From assembly GCF_020687825.1 (NCBI RefSeq), contig NZ_JAJEWP010000002.1, forward strand, positions 434,001 to 498,000: a DNA stretch of 64,000 bases, read 5' to 3'. The notes below the pieces were generated by a model. It ran no database searches and was not told where the DNA came from. It was given only the letters and a program-made list of their open reading frames with translations. A program made the position numbers and the translations under genes. How positions within the stretch are numbered: position 1 is the stretch's first letter; each line of letters begins with the position of its first letter. Origin of the DNA: Fluctibacter halophilus (GTDB taxonomy: Bacteria > Pseudomonadota > Gammaproteobacteria > Enterobacterales > Alteromonadaceae). Shown in pieces: positions 46,802 to 55,817 of the stretch.

Positions 46802-47554
46802 ATGAGTACAGTGAAAACGCAGGTCAGTGACGCAGAGTGGCAAACCCGGGTGGATTTGGCCGCCTGTTATCGAATGGTAGCCCAATACGGTTGGGACGAT
46901 TTGGTGTTTACCCACATTTCCGCCCGGGTACCAGGACCTGAACACCATTTCCTGATCAACCCCTACGGCATGTTATTCGAAGAAGTCACTGCTTCCAGTC
47001 TGGTTAAAGTTGACCTGCTTGGCAACAAGGTGATGGACAGTGAATTCGACATCAACCCGGCGGGTTTTACCATTCACAGTGCGGTGCACGAGGCCCGTGA
47101 AGACGCACGCTGTGTGATGCACCTGCATACCAACGCGGGTGTTGCTGTGTCGGCGCTCAAGGACGGGCTGCAGCCGCTGAGTCAGCAGTCGCTGTTCGCG
47201 TTGTCTTCACTGGCCTACCATGATTACGAAGGCGTCGCGTTAAACCCTGAGGAGAAGGTTCGCCTGGTTGCCGATCTGGGGGACGCTAATTTTATGATAT
47301 TACGCAACCATGGCCTGCTGACCTGTGCCGACACCATTGCGGATGCTTTTTTATTCATGTTCATCCTGCAACGCAGTTGTGAAATCCAATTGCAAGCGCA
47401 GGCCACCGGGCAACCGTTGATTGAAATTCCCAAGCCGATACTGATTGGTATCCAGGCGCAGGCCAAAGCGGTGACCCGCTCCGCAGGGGGAACACTGGCG
47501 TGGCCGGGCATTTTACGCAAACTGCAACGCGACAATCCGGGGTTTGACCGTTGA
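46802..47554 (+). CDS. Class II aldolase/adducin family protein
   Basis: A 250-residue protein of the araD/fucA fold. Motifs include WDDLVFTHISARVPG, INPYGMLFEE, the metal-site HLHTNAGVAVSA and NHGLLTCADTI. The usual catalytic role is zinc-dependent aldol cleavage or epimerisation of sugar phosphates, but this branch is mostly uncharacterised. It overlaps the hydrolase gene by four bases and is divergent from the Crp-like regulator, which may control it. Confidence 0.87.
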   Translation: MSTVKTQVSDAEWQTRVDLAACYRMVAQYGWDDLVFTHISARVPGPEHHFLINPYGMLFEEVTASSLVKVDLLGNKVMDSEFDINPAGFTIHSAVHEAREDARCVMHLHTNAGVAVSALKDGLQPLSQQSLFALSSLAYHDYEGVALNPEEKVRLVADLGDANFMILRNHGLLTCADTIADAFLFMFILQRSCEIQLQAQATGQPLIEIPKPILIGIQAQAKAVTRSAGGTLAWPGILRKLQRDNPGFDR

Positions 47555-48426
47555 ACACCGATCTCAATCACTATCGGGATGCCGCCAACACCGTCGAATG
47601 GCACGGCCACCGGATCCGGTTCTGGCGTCAGGTATCCCCGGGAAAACCCTGGTTACTGCTGGTGCACGGGTTTCCCAGTGCCAGTTGGGATTGGCACGGC
47701 CTGTGGCCCCAATTGTCTCAGCACTTCTGTTTGTTGGCGGTGGATATGCTCGGTTTTGGCCTGTCTGATAAGCCAGCAGACCACCACTATTCGTTGCTGG
47801 AACAGGCCGATTTGCTGACCGATGTACTGCAACTGCAGGACATCAGCAACTGTCATGTGCTGGCCCATGATTACGGTAATTCGGTAGTGCAGGAAATGCT
47901 CTACCGCCAGCAACAGGGCGAGCTGGATACCCGCTTGCTCAGTATCTGCTGGTTAAACGGGGGACTGTTTGCTGAGAGCCATCGCCCGTTAGTGGCACAG
48001 CGATTATTGAAGTCACCACTCGGTCCGCTGTTTGTCAGGTTGATGGGCAAGGGCGCATTTTCCCGCAGTCTGAAACGGATTTTTGGTCCTGATACAGCGC
48101 CGGAATCCTCAGCCGTGGATGTGCTGTGGTGGTTGCTTGGCTATCAACAGGGGCGGCGGGTGCTGCCGCGCTTATTGCACTACCTTGATGAACGGCGCAT
48201 GTATCGCGATCGATGGGTCAGGGCGATGCAACACACGGACATTCTCCTTGGTTTTATCAATGGACATCACGACCCCATCTCCGGTGAACACATGCTGCAG
48301 CGATTTCAGACCCTGTTACCCGAGGCTTATACCGCCCGACTGGCAGTGGGGCATTACCCGCAAATCGAAGCGCCACAACAGGTGTTGAGCGCCTATCAGG
48401 GCTTTGTCAGTGACATCATGTCCTGA
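47551..48426 (+). CDS. Alpha/beta hydrolase with Asp nucleophile (dehalogenase/epoxide hydrolase-like)
   Basis: A 291-residue hydrolase. The oxyanion motif is LVHGFPSASWDW and the nucleophile elbow is HDYGNS, with Asp instead of Ser, as in haloalkane dehalogenases and epoxide hydrolases. Acid and base candidates are NGHHDPIS and VGHYPQIEAP. The start is TTG 47551, overlapping the aldolase stop (TTGA); no better codon is nearby. Its 3' end overlaps the convergent gene by 31 bases. Confidence 0.82.
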   Translation: MNTDLNHYRDAANTVEWHGHRIRFWRQVSPGKPWLLLVHGFPSASWDWHGLWPQLSQHFCLLAVDMLGFGLSDKPADHHYSLLEQADLLTDVLQLQDISNCHVLAHDYGNSVVQEMLYRQQQGELDTRLLSICWLNGGLFAESHRPLVAQRLLKSPLGPLFVRLMGKGAFSRSLKRIFGPDTAPESSAVDVLWWLLGYQQGRRVLPRLLHYLDERRMYRDRWVRAMQHTDILLGFINGHHDPISGEHMLQRFQTLLPEAYTARLAVGHYPQIEAPQQVLSAYQGFVSDIMS

Positions 48427-49607
48427 TACAGCTGGATGTGATTGGTCAGATCGGTGAGATCAACGTCATTCATGGTGTGCAACAAACTACGACTGATGCC
48501 GTATTTTTTTAGGAACACGGCCGTTTCGCGCGGGTGAATACGCCCGGTTTTAAACAATTGACGATAAATGGCGTAGGCTTTGGCCTGATGGAAGACCTGT
48601 GAAATCGGATCATCATTGGTATAGCCCAGGATATAGGGCAGGGGATCAAAGGCACTGAACCCCAGGTTTTCCAGAATGTGGGGTTTGATGATCTCTTCCA
48701 TACTGAGGAACTCCCGCAGGGTATCACCGTCCATCACAAAGGTATCCAGCACCTGTCGCTTTGAGGCATCCACTTCCGGGTCCAGATTGGCCCGCTGTTG
48801 TTCAATCAGGCCGGTGACCTCCTCACTGATCATACTGATCAACAGTATCAGTGGCGCAAGGTTGAGCCCGGCCAGTGTGTACAGCGTCCAGGTTTGTTCG
48901 GTGTCGAGACGGTGCTGTTGTTGTTGCAATGACAATGCGATAGCACCGGAAACCAACCGCCCGTTGGTTCTGATCCGATCCACCGTGTGATGCAACGATG
49001 GGTGCAACCGGTTGGCGATTTCCATGCCTATCCAGCGTGGTAACAGCCACACAAACAGGCGGTATCCCATGGCATTGAGTAATACTTTGACATCGTCGCT
49101 GTCGGGCAAATTCAGTTGCTTTCGGTACTTGGGCTGGCGGCTAAACGCCCTGATGGTCTCTACCAGCCAGTCAATCGCCAGCACGCCATTGATCAATTCC
49201 GGAGTGAAGGTCTGCCATTTGTCCAGGTTACGCCAGAACGGCAGAATGGCGGCTATCTCACGGCAGCTAGCGAGCAGATCGTCGTTTTCCAGTCGGGCGT
49301 TGATACGGTGTTTAAGCACATAATCGAGCATGCTTTTGTATTCGGGCGCTTCACAGTGCGCATGGCTTTGTTGGCGGCGTTGGGATTGGGAAACTTCGAC
49401 GTCCAGTAAGATGCGGCACAGGTTACCCTGGGCAAAGGAGAACGCTTCTTCCTCCTTGCCTTCGAAGGCATAAAACAGCTTTTCGTAGCAACCGCCAATC
49501 AGAAACAAGTAGTAGCGGCGTTCCAGTTCGCTGAGGATCAATCCTTCATTGATCAGCGGCTCCGGGGCAATCGTGGTGTCCATATGGGAACGTGTTCGTG
49601 AGTCCAT
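48396..49607 (-). CDS. Conserved-looking helical protein of unknown function, possibly HDOD-like
   Basis: A 403-residue, mostly helical protein without signal peptide. The middle part (GVLAIDWLVETIRAF; VLLNAMGYRLFVWLLPRW; RLVSGAIALSLQQQ; TLYTLAGLNLAPLILL) has the spacing of an HDOD domain, but the match is weak and no metal site is seen. The C-terminal half (GDTLREFLSMEEIIKPHIL) is unfamiliar. It diverges from pdxB by 139 bases. Its end runs 31 bases into the hydrolase gene on the other strand. Confidence 0.6.
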   Translation of the reverse strand: MDSRTRSHMDTTIAPEPLINEGLILSELERRYYLFLIGGCYEKLFYAFEGKEEEAFSFAQGNLCRILLDVEVSQSQRRQQSHAHCEAPEYKSMLDYVLKHRINARLENDDLLASCREIAAILPFWRNLDKWQTFTPELINGVLAIDWLVETIRAFSRQPKYRKQLNLPDSDDVKVLLNAMGYRLFVWLLPRWIGMEIANRLHPSLHHTVDRIRTNGRLVSGAIALSLQQQQHRLDTEQTWTLYTLAGLNLAPLILLISMISEEVTGLIEQQRANLDPEVDASKRQVLDTFVMDGDTLREFLSMEEIIKPHILENLGFSAFDPLPYILGYTNDDPISQVFHQAKAYAIYRQLFKTGRIHPRETAVFLKKYGISRSLLHTMNDVDLTDLTNHIQLYQDMMSLTKP

Positions 49608-49746
49608 GAAACGCTACGGTAAGCCAAAACATGTAGAAAAAATAGCATAAATTGCAGTCCATATCGGCAACCTGCACCGAGTACCTTCGATGCGTGGCCA
49701 ATGTGTGGCATACTCGCGCCCACCTGCAAGCAACCTGTAACTAACC

Positions 49747-50868
49747 ATGCGGATCCTCTACGAAGACACCATGCCCTTTGCCGATGCGTTGTTTCCCAAG
49801 CTCGGTGATTGTCAGGTGTTTAATCACCAGACAATCACCGCGCAGGATGTAGCCGACGCCGATGTGCTGTTGGTGCGCTCCACAACCCGTGTGAATGAAG
49901 CCCTGCTACACCAGGCCAAACACTTGCAATATGTGGCGACTGCCACCGCAGGTACCAATCACATGGACATCAATTACCTTCAGGAGCGCGGCATCCCGTG
50001 GGGATCTGCGGCAGGCTGTAACGCGGTTGCGGTGGCCGAATATGTGATCAGTGTTTTGTTGGTGATGGCACAGCGCCAGCAGTGGGATCTATCTTCCCGC
50101 AGTGTCGGGATAATCGGTGCCGGCCATGTTGGTACTGCCCTGAGCAGTAAACTTGATGCGTTGGGGATCCAGTACAGGTTGTGTGATCCGCCGTTGCAGG
50201 CGGCGGGCGATCCACGCCCTTTCTGTCATCTGGACGCTGCGCTTGATTGTGACATTGTGACCTTGCATGTGCCGCTGGTCACTGCGGGCCCGCACCCCAC
50301 CGAACACCTCATCGACGGGCAACGTTTGCGCGCCATGGGTCCTGAACAATTGCTGATCAATGCATGTCGGGGGGAGGTGATGGACAATGCTGCTGCACTG
50401 GCGTGCAAGCAGCGAGGAGACGGTCCGTTGCTGGTCATGGACGTGTGGGAAAATGAGCCGGATATTCTGTGGCCGCTGGTGCAGCACACAGAGCTGGCGA
50501 CCGCGCATATCGCGGGGCACACCCTGGAAGGCAAAGCGCGCGGTACAACGCTGTTGTATCAGCAACTGGCACAGCGATTGGGGAGGCCAGTTGAAGACCC
50601 CTTATCCACCTTGTTGCCTGTAGCGCAACCGCAGAAATTAGAGCTTGAAAGCGCATTGCAGGGAATGCAGGCCATCACGGCGCTGGTTCACGCTGTGTAC
50701 GATGTGCGACAGGATGATCGTGCGTTTCGCACACAGGTTCAGTGTGCAGAGGATTTCATTTATAGCCGTAAGCACTATGCTATACGAAGAGAGTTTTCTG
50801 CACATCGCATAAACGCTGGAAATTGTGCGCTAACACAGGCACTCTACGGCCTTGGCTTTGCGTGCTGA
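49747..50868 (+). CDS. pdxB: Erythronate-4-phosphate dehydrogenase
   Basis: Second step of the DXP-independent (PdxA/PdxJ) route to pyridoxal phosphate. The 373 residues open with MRILYEDTMPFADALF, typical of PdxB. The NAD site is VGIIGAGHVGTALSSKL, and the catalytic stretch INACRGEVMDN is followed by THIAGHTLEGKARGT-like HIAGHTLEGKARGT. The C-terminal dimerisation domain is complete. asd/usg follows as in E. coli and Pseudomonas. Confidence 0.94.
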   Translation: MRILYEDTMPFADALFPKLGDCQVFNHQTITAQDVADADVLLVRSTTRVNEALLHQAKHLQYVATATAGTNHMDINYLQERGIPWGSAAGCNAVAVAEYVISVLLVMAQRQQWDLSSRSVGIIGAGHVGTALSSKLDALGIQYRLCDPPLQAAGDPRPFCHLDAALDCDIVTLHVPLVTAGPHPTEHLIDGQRLRAMGPEQLLINACRGEVMDNAAALACKQRGDGPLLVMDVWENEPDILWPLVQHTELATAHIAGHTLEGKARGTTLLYQQLAQRLGRPVEDPLSTLLPVAQPQKLELESALQGMQAITALVHAVYDVRQDDRAFRTQVQCAEDFIYSRKHYAIRREFSAHRINAGNCALTQALYGLGFAC

Positions 50869-50925
50869 CGCCGCACAGTCGTTGTCCTTTTTTGTTTCGA
50901 TTTTACACACAGGAGTAGACCGTTA

Positions 50926-51942
50926 ATGTCCCGTTCTTTTGATGTCGTTGTGTTGGGTGCCACTGGGTTGGTTGGGCAACACATGATTGAAATTCTCGAG
51001 CAGCGAGAGTTTCCCGTCAATCAACTCTATCCGCTGGCCAGCGCTCGCTCTGCCGGTGGTACGGTGACGTTTAAGGGTAAGGACATTACGGTATTGGATG
51101 CCGACACCTTTGATTGGTCAAAGGCACACATTGGATTCTTTTCTGCCGGTGGCAGTGTGTCGGCAAAATACGCACCGCTGGCTGCCGAGGCCGGTTGTGT
51201 GGTCATCGACAATACGTCCCATTATCGCTATGAGCCGGACATCCCGCTCGTTGTGCCGGAAGTCAACGCCCACGCACTGGCGGATTTCCGTAATCGCAAC
51301 ATCATTGCCAACCCGAATTGCTCCACCATTCAGATGCTGGTTGCGCTGAAACCCATCCAGGATGCTGTCGGCATTGACCGCATCAATGTGGCGACCTATC
51401 AGAGCGTATCGGGTGCGGGTAAAAGCGCCATGGAAGAGCTGGCACGACAGACCGCCGATCTGTTGAGCAGCCGTGAGATAACACCCCAAGCGTTCTCTCG
51501 TCAGATTGCCTTTAATGTGATCCCGCAAATCGATGTGTTCCAGGACAACGATTACACCAAAGAAGAAATGAAAATGGTCTGGGAAACCCAGAAAATCATG
51601 GGTGATGAAAGCATTCGTGTGAATGCCACCGCAGTTCGGGTACCGGTGTTTTACGGTCACGGTGAAGCCATTCACCTTGAAACCCGGGTTCCCATTGATG
51701 CCACCCAGGTCAAAGATTTGCTCCGTGACGCACCCGGCGTCACCCTGATGGATGCGCCTGAAGATTTCCCTACCCAGGTTGGCAATGCCAGCGGCAAGGA
51801 TGACGTGTTTGTGGGACGGGTGCGTAATGACATTTCGCACCCTAACGGTATCAATATGTGGGTTGTGTCAGACAACGTGCGTAAAGGGGCCGCGACCAAC
51901 AGTATTCAGATTGCGGAAGTGTTGGTACGGGACTACCTGTAA
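50926..51942 (+). CDS. asd: Aspartate-semialdehyde dehydrogenase
   Basis: Reduces aspartyl phosphate in the lysine/threonine/methionine/diaminopimelate pathway. The 338 residues show the NADP loop LGATGLVGQHMIEIL, the catalytic Cys in NPNCSTIQ, QSVSGAGKSAMEEL, and the His in GHGEAIHLE. Because the active site is intact, it is a true Asd, unlike the degenerate E. coli Usg at the same place. AGGAG lies upstream of the ATG. A terminator follows. Confidence 0.93.
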   Translation: MSRSFDVVVLGATGLVGQHMIEILEQREFPVNQLYPLASARSAGGTVTFKGKDITVLDADTFDWSKAHIGFFSAGGSVSAKYAPLAAEAGCVVIDNTSHYRYEPDIPLVVPEVNAHALADFRNRNIIANPNCSTIQMLVALKPIQDAVGIDRINVATYQSVSGAGKSAMEELARQTADLLSSREITPQAFSRQIAFNVIPQIDVFQDNDYTKEEMKMVWETQKIMGDESIRVNATAVRVPVFYGHGEAIHLETRVPIDATQVKDLLRDAPGVTLMDAPEDFPTQVGNASGKDDVFVGRVRNDISHPNGINMWVVSDNVRKGAATNSIQIAEVLVRDYL

Positions 51943-51965
51943 CGCGCTGGCATCAATCAACACAC

Positions 51966-51992
51966 AGGGGCCTGAAGGGCCCCTTTATTTTA
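51966..51992 (+). terminator. Intrinsic terminator after asd
   Basis: AGGGGCC and GGCCCCT form a stem with a short loop, followed by TTATTTTAT. Confidence 0.85.
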
Positions 51993-52129
51993 TCCACGCC
52001 CGGCCGATAACCAGACAAGGAAGTGACCGTCACAGGATTGCAGTGATATCCGGGGCTGATACCGGCAGTCACTTCTAGATCATCTGAAAGGCCTAGTTTA
52101 TAGTAGTGGTTAACTCTCTGGTTTATAAT

Positions 52130-52145
52130 CACATTTTGGAATGTG
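52130..52145. promoter_or_regulatory. Inverted repeat at the predicted fimV transcription start
   Basis: CACATT-TTGG-AATGTG is a perfect six-base inverted repeat directly after TATAAT. An AATCACA/TGTGATT pair (52127-52133 and 52153-52159) also flanks it. Confidence 0.4.
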
Positions 52146-52161
52146 TTTTGCTTGTGATTTA

Positions 52162-52181
52162 ACTGTCAATAGCTTGACAGT
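52162..52181. promoter_or_regulatory. Palindrome with TGTCA-N6-TGACA core upstream of fimV
   Basis: ACTGTCAATAGCTTGACAGT has eight perfect pairs around a four-base centre. Its core has the same 5-6-5 geometry and half-sites as the palindrome next to the Crp-like regulator gene at 46721, and shares TGTCAA and TGACAGT with it. Confidence 0.55.
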
Positions 52182-52225
52182 GGCACAGACCCCCTGTGAA
52201 TGCGTGCCTGGCAGGGGGACAGACA

Positions 52226-52273
52226 ATGACATACAGCCCGATGAACGCCGGTCAGGATGGTAATCGGCAATGA
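52226..52273 (+). CDS. Possible leader micro-ORF 1 of fimV
   Basis: ATG to TGA, 15 residues ([15 protein letters not shown]). AGGGGGA lies just upstream at good spacing, the strongest ribosome site in the leader. Its stop overlaps the start of the second micro-ORF as ATGA. Too short for homology; the case rests on the ribosome site and the arrangement. Confidence 0.3.
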   Translation: MTYSPMNAGQDGNRQ

Positions 52274-52302
52274 CATCAGACGATTGGGACGACGAAGAAT
52301 AA
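52270..52302 (+). CDS. Possible leader micro-ORF 2 of fimV
   Basis: ATG to TAA, 10 residues ([10 protein letters not shown]), overlapping micro-ORF 1 by four bases and ending four bases before the fimV ATG. fimV itself has only a weak ribosome site (GAAGAA), so re-initiation from this frame is plausible. Confidence 0.25.
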   Translation: MTSDDWDDEE

Positions 52303-52306
52303 ATCT

Positions 52307-55300
52307 ATGAATGTGAGACAGGTTGTTTTGCTGGTATTGGCTGTATGCAGTCTCGCCATGGTCGAGCCGGCAATGGCTCAGCAAATCCAGATCAAAGGCC
52401 CCAAATCGGCAGATTCTCAGTTTTCTGGCAACACCTATGGCCCCATTACTTCACAGGATACCTTGTGGCGGATTGCCAGTGACTATCGTCAGAACCGGCC
52501 CGTTAGCGTGTATCAGATCATGCACGCCATTCACACCCTCAATCCAGACGCGTTTGAAGACAACAACATCAACAAAATTAAGGACGGTGCGATCCTCAAG
52601 TTGCCGTCTATTCGTTATGTCGCCCGGCTTGATGCTCAAGAGGCACAGCAACAGGTAGAACAAGCGATAGCTGCGTTTACGCCTGCCACTTCGTCCGGTG
52701 CTGCAACAGCCAGCAAGCCGAAAAGTGTGCCGGAAAATGCTGCCAGTAAAGAAGATCTGACCCAAACCAAGGAAGATTTGGAAAAGCGCCTGAGCGCAAT
52801 CGATGCGGAACAAAATCGCCAATTTCAGGCAATACGGCAACAATTTGCCGATTCGATCCAGAGCGTGCAGACCTTGTTGGAAGAAAACCAGAAGGTGTAC
52901 GAACGTCTGGACGGCGTGAATCAGGAAATCAACGGCCTTCGTACCCGGGTCGATGACGAAATCCAGACCCAGATTGATCAGATGTTGGTGTTGCAGAATG
53001 AGCTGTTAGCCATCTCGCGCGAGCAGCAAGCCCGCCAGCAAGCGGAATTAGAAGCACAGCAGCAAAGCCTGTTCAATGACCCGATGGTGCTCATTGCGGG
53101 TTCGGTGGTACTGACCCTGTCCTTGCTGGGTGGTTTGGCAGTCTGGTTGCTGAAGCGTCGCGGCGCCAATCTACCCTCAGAACTGAAAGAACAAGCGGTT
53201 GTTGACCCACTACCGATGGCCGAAGGTCAGGCGGAGCTGGACGATTTATCCGACGCACTGAGCGATGAATTATCAGGCGAATTGACGGACGAAGACAGCG
53301 ATGATTTGTTCGGCGAAGACGATTTGCTCGACGATGTGTTGTCCGAAGAGCTCGAAGAGTCGCTGGATGAAGCGCTAGATGAAGAGTTGGAATCGTTTGA
53401 TGATCTGGGCGACGAAATGCTGGACGCCGGTGAAGAAGATGCCGGATTGGATGTTGACGACGATGAGTTGTTTGAAGCCGGTGATGCCGTGCTGGGTCAG
53501 GATGACATGGACAACTTGTTTGATGAAGACGATGACCTGCTGACCGACATGGGCGAAAGCATGGATGAGATTGACTTGTCCGAGCTTGATGAAGATGAAG
53601 CAGCGTCAGACGCTGAATCACAGGCTGATGCTGAGCTGGATGAGTTGCTCGAAGAAGATGATATCGATGGCCTGTTGGATGAAGTGGAGCAGCAAGAAAC
53701 AGCAGAGCCCAGTGCCGCCGAGACTGAGGTTGAAAAACCGGCCCAATCAGAGTCCGCTGAGGCGGTAGCCGACGCCGAAGAGATGGCGGAGATCAAAGCT
53801 GAGCCGCCCACCGGGGATGCCCCCAGTGAAGAGCCGCCTGCCAAACCGATCGTTGAAGATGACAACGAAAAGCCGGAAATCAGTATTGATGAATTGCTTG
53901 ATGAGCCTGAACCTGAGGTACCTGAGGGGATCACGGTTGACGGTGAAGAGACCCTGAGCGAAGAAACCCTGCAGCAGTTAGATAAAGAAATTGCAACGCA
54001 GAATCAGGAACTCGACAACATCACCGATGAGTTACTGAACGAAATCGAACAGCTGGAAATGATGGGCGATATGCTCGATATGGACAGCGACGACGAACAG
54101 ACCCCTGATGTCGCACCTGAAGATGTGCAACACGGGATCCAGACCCTGGATGATTTGGCTGAGGATGTCGACGAATTCGACGAAGACGCGTTACTGGCCG
54201 AGATGCCCGCGACGGCACCTTCGCCAAGTCCGGCCGCACAAGAGACAGACGATGATGATGCGCTGCTGGCTGACATGCCATCGCAGGAATCCGCAGAGAG
54301 TGCATCTGAATCCGCTGGACAAACAGCCATTGAAGAAGAGAGTGAACAGCCGGTTGAAGCGGATATCGATGATGTGCTGGATGAACTCAATGTCGAGAGC
54401 GCAGAAGTAACCAGTCCAGAACCCGAACTTGAGCCAGAGCCAGAGCCAGAACCTGAGCCAGAACCTGAGCCAGAACCTGAGCCAGAGCCAGAACCAGAAC
54501 CTGAGCCAGAGCCAGAAACAGAGCCAGAACCTGAGCCAGAACCAGAGCCTGAGCCTGAGCCAGAGCCAGAGCCAGAATCTGATCCAGAGCCAGAGCCTGA
54601 ACCAGCGCCAGAACCTGAGCCAGAACCTGAGCCAGAACCAGAACCGGAGCCAGCGCCAGAACCTGAGCCAGCGCCAGAACCTGAGCCAGAGCCTGAACCG
54701 GAGCCTGAGCCTGAGCCAGAGCCAGAGCCTGAGCCAGAACCAGAACCTGAGCCGGAGCCAGAACCTGAGCCGGAGCCAGAGTTAGAGCCTGAAGTCGACG
54801 CCGAGGCGGTGTCTGACGCCCAATCCGACCTTCAGGAGGACGGCGACGACAACCTGTCAGTGGTCGGTAGCTCGGCGGATGAAATGCTGGAAGCCCTGGA
54901 CGGTGCTGAAGACGGCGATAACGCGGCAGCACCAGAGGTCGCCAGTGACGATGAGCTGGATGCAGCGTTGGCGGAGTTTGAAAGCGAAGCGCTGCCAAGT
55001 GAACCCGAATCCGCGCTGGATGACGATATTCCCAGCCTCGAAGACATCGGTACGATTGACGATTTTGACGATGACGAACTTGAACAGGCGTTGGAAGATC
55101 TGGTTGAGCCAGACGACAATGTCGATGCCTCCTCTGTGGACAGCGAGTCCATGGATGAGTTGGATGATCTGCCGGGCCTGGGCGATTGGTTGTCGGAAGG
55201 CAATAATGACAGTGACATCGAAGAACTCGAAGGCAAAGACTTCGATGAGATGCTCGAATCTCTGGAAGATGAAACAGAGCGAGACAGCAAAGACGACAGC

Positions 55301-55717
55301 GCTGATGCGATACTGGACGATCCGGGGCTGGACATCGAAGCCTTGCTCAGTGAAGACGCCGAACAAGCTACTGAAGAATCGCCGGTAGAGATCGAGTCAG
55401 ACGACGATTTCCTCGATGTTGACGCACTGCTCAACGAAAGCATGGACGATACAGCGGACGACCTTGACGAGAAACCCCTTGATTTGGACGTGGCGCTGGA
55501 AAATTACACCGGTGCCAGCGATGATGCTGATGCCATCGATGTTGATTCGGACAAAGGCTTGGGTGGCAAACTTGATCTGGCCCGTGCATACATAGAGATT
55601 GATGACATCGAAGCGGCCAAAGAGTTGCTCGAAGAATTGATCGCACAATCTGATGACGATGCGGCAAGTGAAGCGCGCGAATTGCTGGCCAGCCTGGACA
55701 ACCAGCCCCCAGAGTAG
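52307..55717 (+). CDS. fimV: FimV/HubP-like polar landmark protein
   Basis: An 1136-residue protein. It has a signal peptide (ending AMA-Q), a periplasmic LysM-like domain (about 44-100, [15 protein letters not shown]), a coiled coil (about 145-255), and one membrane helix (about 262-285). A very acidic cytoplasmic region follows, with a Glu-Pro tract (about 704-829) and a C-terminal FimV domain with a TPR-like motif ([21 protein letters not shown]). In Pseudomonas and Vibrio such proteins organise the cell pole, type IV pili, chemotaxis arrays and flagella. The asd-fimV-truA order is that of Pseudomonas. Confidence 0.93.
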   Translation: MNVRQVVLLVLAVCSLAMVEPAMAQQIQIKGPKSADSQFSGNTYGPITSQDTLWRIASDYRQNRPVSVYQIMHAIHTLNPDAFEDNNINKIKDGAILKLPSIRYVARLDAQEAQQQVEQAIAAFTPATSSGAATASKPKSVPENAASKEDLTQTKEDLEKRLSAIDAEQNRQFQAIRQQFADSIQSVQTLLEENQKVYERLDGVNQEINGLRTRVDDEIQTQIDQMLVLQNELLAISREQQARQQAELEAQQQSLFNDPMVLIAGSVVLTLSLLGGLAVWLLKRRGANLPSELKEQAVVDPLPMAEGQAELDDLSDALSDELSGELTDEDSDDLFGEDDLLDDVLSEELEESLDEALDEELESFDDLGDEMLDAGEEDAGLDVDDDELFEAGDAVLGQDDMDNLFDEDDDLLTDMGESMDEIDLSELDEDEAASDAESQADAELDELLEEDDIDGLLDEVEQQETAEPSAAETEVEKPAQSESAEAVADAEEMAEIKAEPPTGDAPSEEPPAKPIVEDDNEKPEISIDELLDEPEPEVPEGITVDGEETLSEETLQQLDKEIATQNQELDNITDELLNEIEQLEMMGDMLDMDSDDEQTPDVAPEDVQHGIQTLDDLAEDVDEFDEDALLAEMPATAPSPSPAAQETDDDDALLADMPSQESAESASESAGQTAIEEESEQPVEADIDDVLDELNVESAEVTSPEPELEPEPEPEPEPEPEPEPEPEPEPEPEPEPETEPEPEPEPEPEPEPEPEPESDPEPEPEPAPEPEPEPEPEPEPEPAPEPEPAPEPEPEPEPEPEPEPEPEPEPEPEPEPEPEPEPEPELEPEVDAEAVSDAQSDLQEDGDDNLSVVGSSADEMLEALDGAEDGDNAAAPEVASDDELDAALAEFESEALPSEPESALDDDIPSLEDIGTIDDFDDDELEQALEDLVEPDDNVDASSVDSESMDELDDLPGLGDWLSEGNNDSDIEELEGKDFDEMLESLEDETERDSKDDSADAILDDPGLDIEALLSEDAEQATEESPVEIESDDDFLDVDALLNESMDDTADDLDEKPLDLDVALENYTGASDDADAIDVDSDKGLGGKLDLARAYIEIDDIEAAKELLEELIAQSDDDAASEARELLASLDNQPPE
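54420..54792 (+). repeat. Glu-Pro hexanucleotide repeat tract inside fimV
   Basis: About 60 tandem copies of GAR-CCN encode an almost pure Glu-Pro chain, broken by a few Ala, Thr, Ser, Asp and Leu. Codons vary (GAG/GAA, CCA/CCT/CCG), which shows old divergence between copies and not a fresh expansion, yet the unit can still slip. The chain should be extended and stiff. Confidence 0.95.
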
Positions 55718-55754
55718 GGGCGCTGGGGTTTGCCTATGCAGTGCTTTGATGCAT

Positions 55755-55794
55755 AATGCGCGCCGTTAACGGTTGTTCACTTGCGCGCATTTTT
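55755..55794 (+). terminator. Possible terminator between fimV and truA
   Basis: AATGCGCGC and GCGCGCATT pair across a 19-base loop and are followed by TTT. The stem is strong but the loop long. Confidence 0.4.
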
Positions 55795-55817
55795 CGTCAT
55801 CGGAGTCACTCATAAGC

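Larger units (their letters stand above)
51993..52306 (+). promoter_or_regulatory. Long regulatory leader region of fimV
   Basis: About 310 bases between the asd terminator and the fimV start. It holds a perfect TATAAT (52124-52129; no clear -35 at 17 bases), two inverted repeats (52130-52145 and 52162-52181), and two micro-ORFs that end four bases before fimV. If the TATAAT is used, the 5' leader is about 170 bases. Confidence 0.5.

Noticed and set aside
52003-52010. Perfect GCCGATAA (sigma-28 -10) between asd and fimV
   Set aside because: Fifteen bases upstream reads TTTA instead of TAAA, inside the asd terminator tail, and the box is 300 bases from fimV.
54387-54998. 203-codon antisense open frame over the fimV repeat
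   Set aside because: It is open only because the Glu-Pro repeat has no stops in that frame; composition is pure Ala/Leu/Gln repeat with no start context.
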